Shown here: piece after piece, positions 12,945 to 13,492 of the stretch
How the letters are laid out: every line of letters starts with the position of its first letter
Numbering within the stretch: position 1 is the stretch's first letter
Assembly (NCBI GenBank): GCA_030529125.1
Contig: JAUMXP010000027.1
Span: 1-13,492, forward strand
DNA from: Eubacteriales bacterium
GTDB lineage: Bacteria; Bacillota; Clostridia; Oscillospirales; Acutalibacteraceae
Length of the DNA: 13,492 nt
Direction of reading: 5' to 3'
Translations under genes and position numbers: made by a program
Notes under the pieces: model-generated
Told to the model about the DNA's origin: nothing
What the model saw: only the letters and a program-made list of their open reading frames with translations
Database searches by the model: none

Positions 12945-12977
12945 GTAGATATTATATTTTTACAGGAGGATTTTATT

Positions 12978-13492
12978 ATGGCAAACTCAATGATGACTTT
13001 TGACAAATTCAGAGTTTTCGAAACCGAATTTGCAGGCAGACCACTTGTTATCGAAACAGGTAAGATGACTCAGCTTGCAAATGGTGCATGTTTAGTCCGC
13101 TACGGCGAGACAGTTGTTCACGTTGCTGCTACAGCTGCAGCAAAGCCAAGAGATGGCATTGACTTCTTCCCACTTTCAGTTGACTTTGAGGAGAAGCTCT
13201 ACTCAGTAGGTAAGATCCCTGGCAGCTTTTTAAAGCGTGAGGGCAGACCAACTGACAAGGCAGTTCTTGTATCTCGTGTTATCGACAGACCTATCCGCCC
13301 ACTCTTCCCTAAGGATATGAGAAACGATGTTTCTATCGTATGTACAGTAATGAGCGTTGACCCTGACTGTATGCCTGAAATCGCAGCTATGGTTGGTACT
13401 TCAATCGCACTTTCAATTTCTGATATTCCATGGAATGGTCCTATCTCTTCTGTATCAGTTGGTCTTGTTGATGGCGAAATCGTTATCAACCC
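12978..13492 (+). CDS. pnp: Polynucleotide phosphorylase (partial, N-terminal 171 residues)
   Basis: The reading frame is open from ATG at 12978 to the window edge. The SD AGGAGG (12964-12969) lies 8 bases upstream. The visible protein is the start of the first RNase PH domain of PNPase. Motifs are GRPLVIETGKMTQLANGA, VRYGETVVHVAATA, PLSVDFEEKLYSVGKIPGSFLKREGRP and SRVIDRPIRPLFP, the typical PNPase signature run including the FxxRxGR/RPIRPLF phosphorolytic core region. PNPase degrades RNA 3' to 5' using phosphate. No strong promoter was seen directly upstream, so it probably depends on read-through from rpsO, with control by the long stem-loop. Confidence 0.96.
   Translation, partial: MANSMMTFDKFRVFETEFAGRPLVIETGKMTQLANGACLVRYGETVVHVAATAAAKPRDGIDFFPLSVDFEEKLYSVGKIPGSFLKREGRPTDKAVLVSRVIDRPIRPLFPKDMRNDVSIVCTVMSVDPDCMPEIAAMVGTSIALSISDIPWNGPISSVSVGLVDGEIVIN

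Noticed and set aside
13199..13489. 96-codon open frame on the minus strand at the window end
   Set aside because: It lies opposite pnp, whose protein motifs are unmistakable.

Overview
The window looks like a chromosomal segment of a low-GC Gram-positive anaerobe, probably a Ruminococcus-like member of the Clostridia. The evidence is AT-rich spacers, A+G-rich Shine-Dalgarno (SD) sites, consensus sigma-A promoters, a free-standing MsmK-type sugar ATPase, a CarD-family regulator, a probable DUF4830 protein, and the firmicute-type pairings greA/lysS and ftsEX/coiled-coil M23 hydrolase. The species is an inference from style and gene content; no 16S gene is present.

Layout. Positions 1-9227 are almost entirely minus strand. 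Read in the direction of transcription they hold: a HAD phosphatase, a membrane-anchored probable DUF4830 protein and rsuA (9227 to 7313); a solitary msmK-like ATPase with its own promoter and terminator (7160 to 5887); a CdaR/PucR-type regulator followed without a clear terminator by ftsE, ftsX, an M23 hydrolase and an unknown 277-residue protein (5656 to 647); then greA from a near-consensus promoter, a terminator, and the first codons of what is probably lysS. Positions 9249-9336 hold a divergent promoter region from which ychF runs on the plus strand. It converges on a carD-like gene at a shared terminator. Positions 10996-11982 contain no protein gene. They hold a tRNA-Thr(CGU) gene (minus) and two copies, 385 bp apart, of a module that begins inside the 3' part of the tRNA, continues through a GC-rich hairpin-rich stretch and ends at a terminator. 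Between the copies lies a tRNA-like chimera. Positions 11983-13492 carry an XRE regulator, rpsO and the start of pnp on the plus strand.

How the genes work together. ftsE, ftsX and the hydrolase form the known FtsEX-activated peptidoglycan hydrolase system (compare PcsB and CwlO). rpsO and pnp are the usual ribosomal protein/RNA decay pair, and both leaders here show SD-competing RNA structures that suggest autoregulation. greA, rsuA, ychF and carD are transcription or translation housekeeping genes.

The most unusual parts are (1) the tRNA-Thr-linked repeat, perfect over 172 bp, with a 136-nt tRNA-like chimera whose D and anticodon arms are replaced by other hairpins; (2) the long rpsO-pnp stem whose 3' strand can pair either with the upstream strand or with the pnp SD; (3) a hairpin sequestering the SD of the unknown 277-residue gene behind the FtsEX hydrolase; and (4) divergent promoters that share one -10 element. 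All RNA structures were folded by eye and all families were recognised by motif, without database searches.
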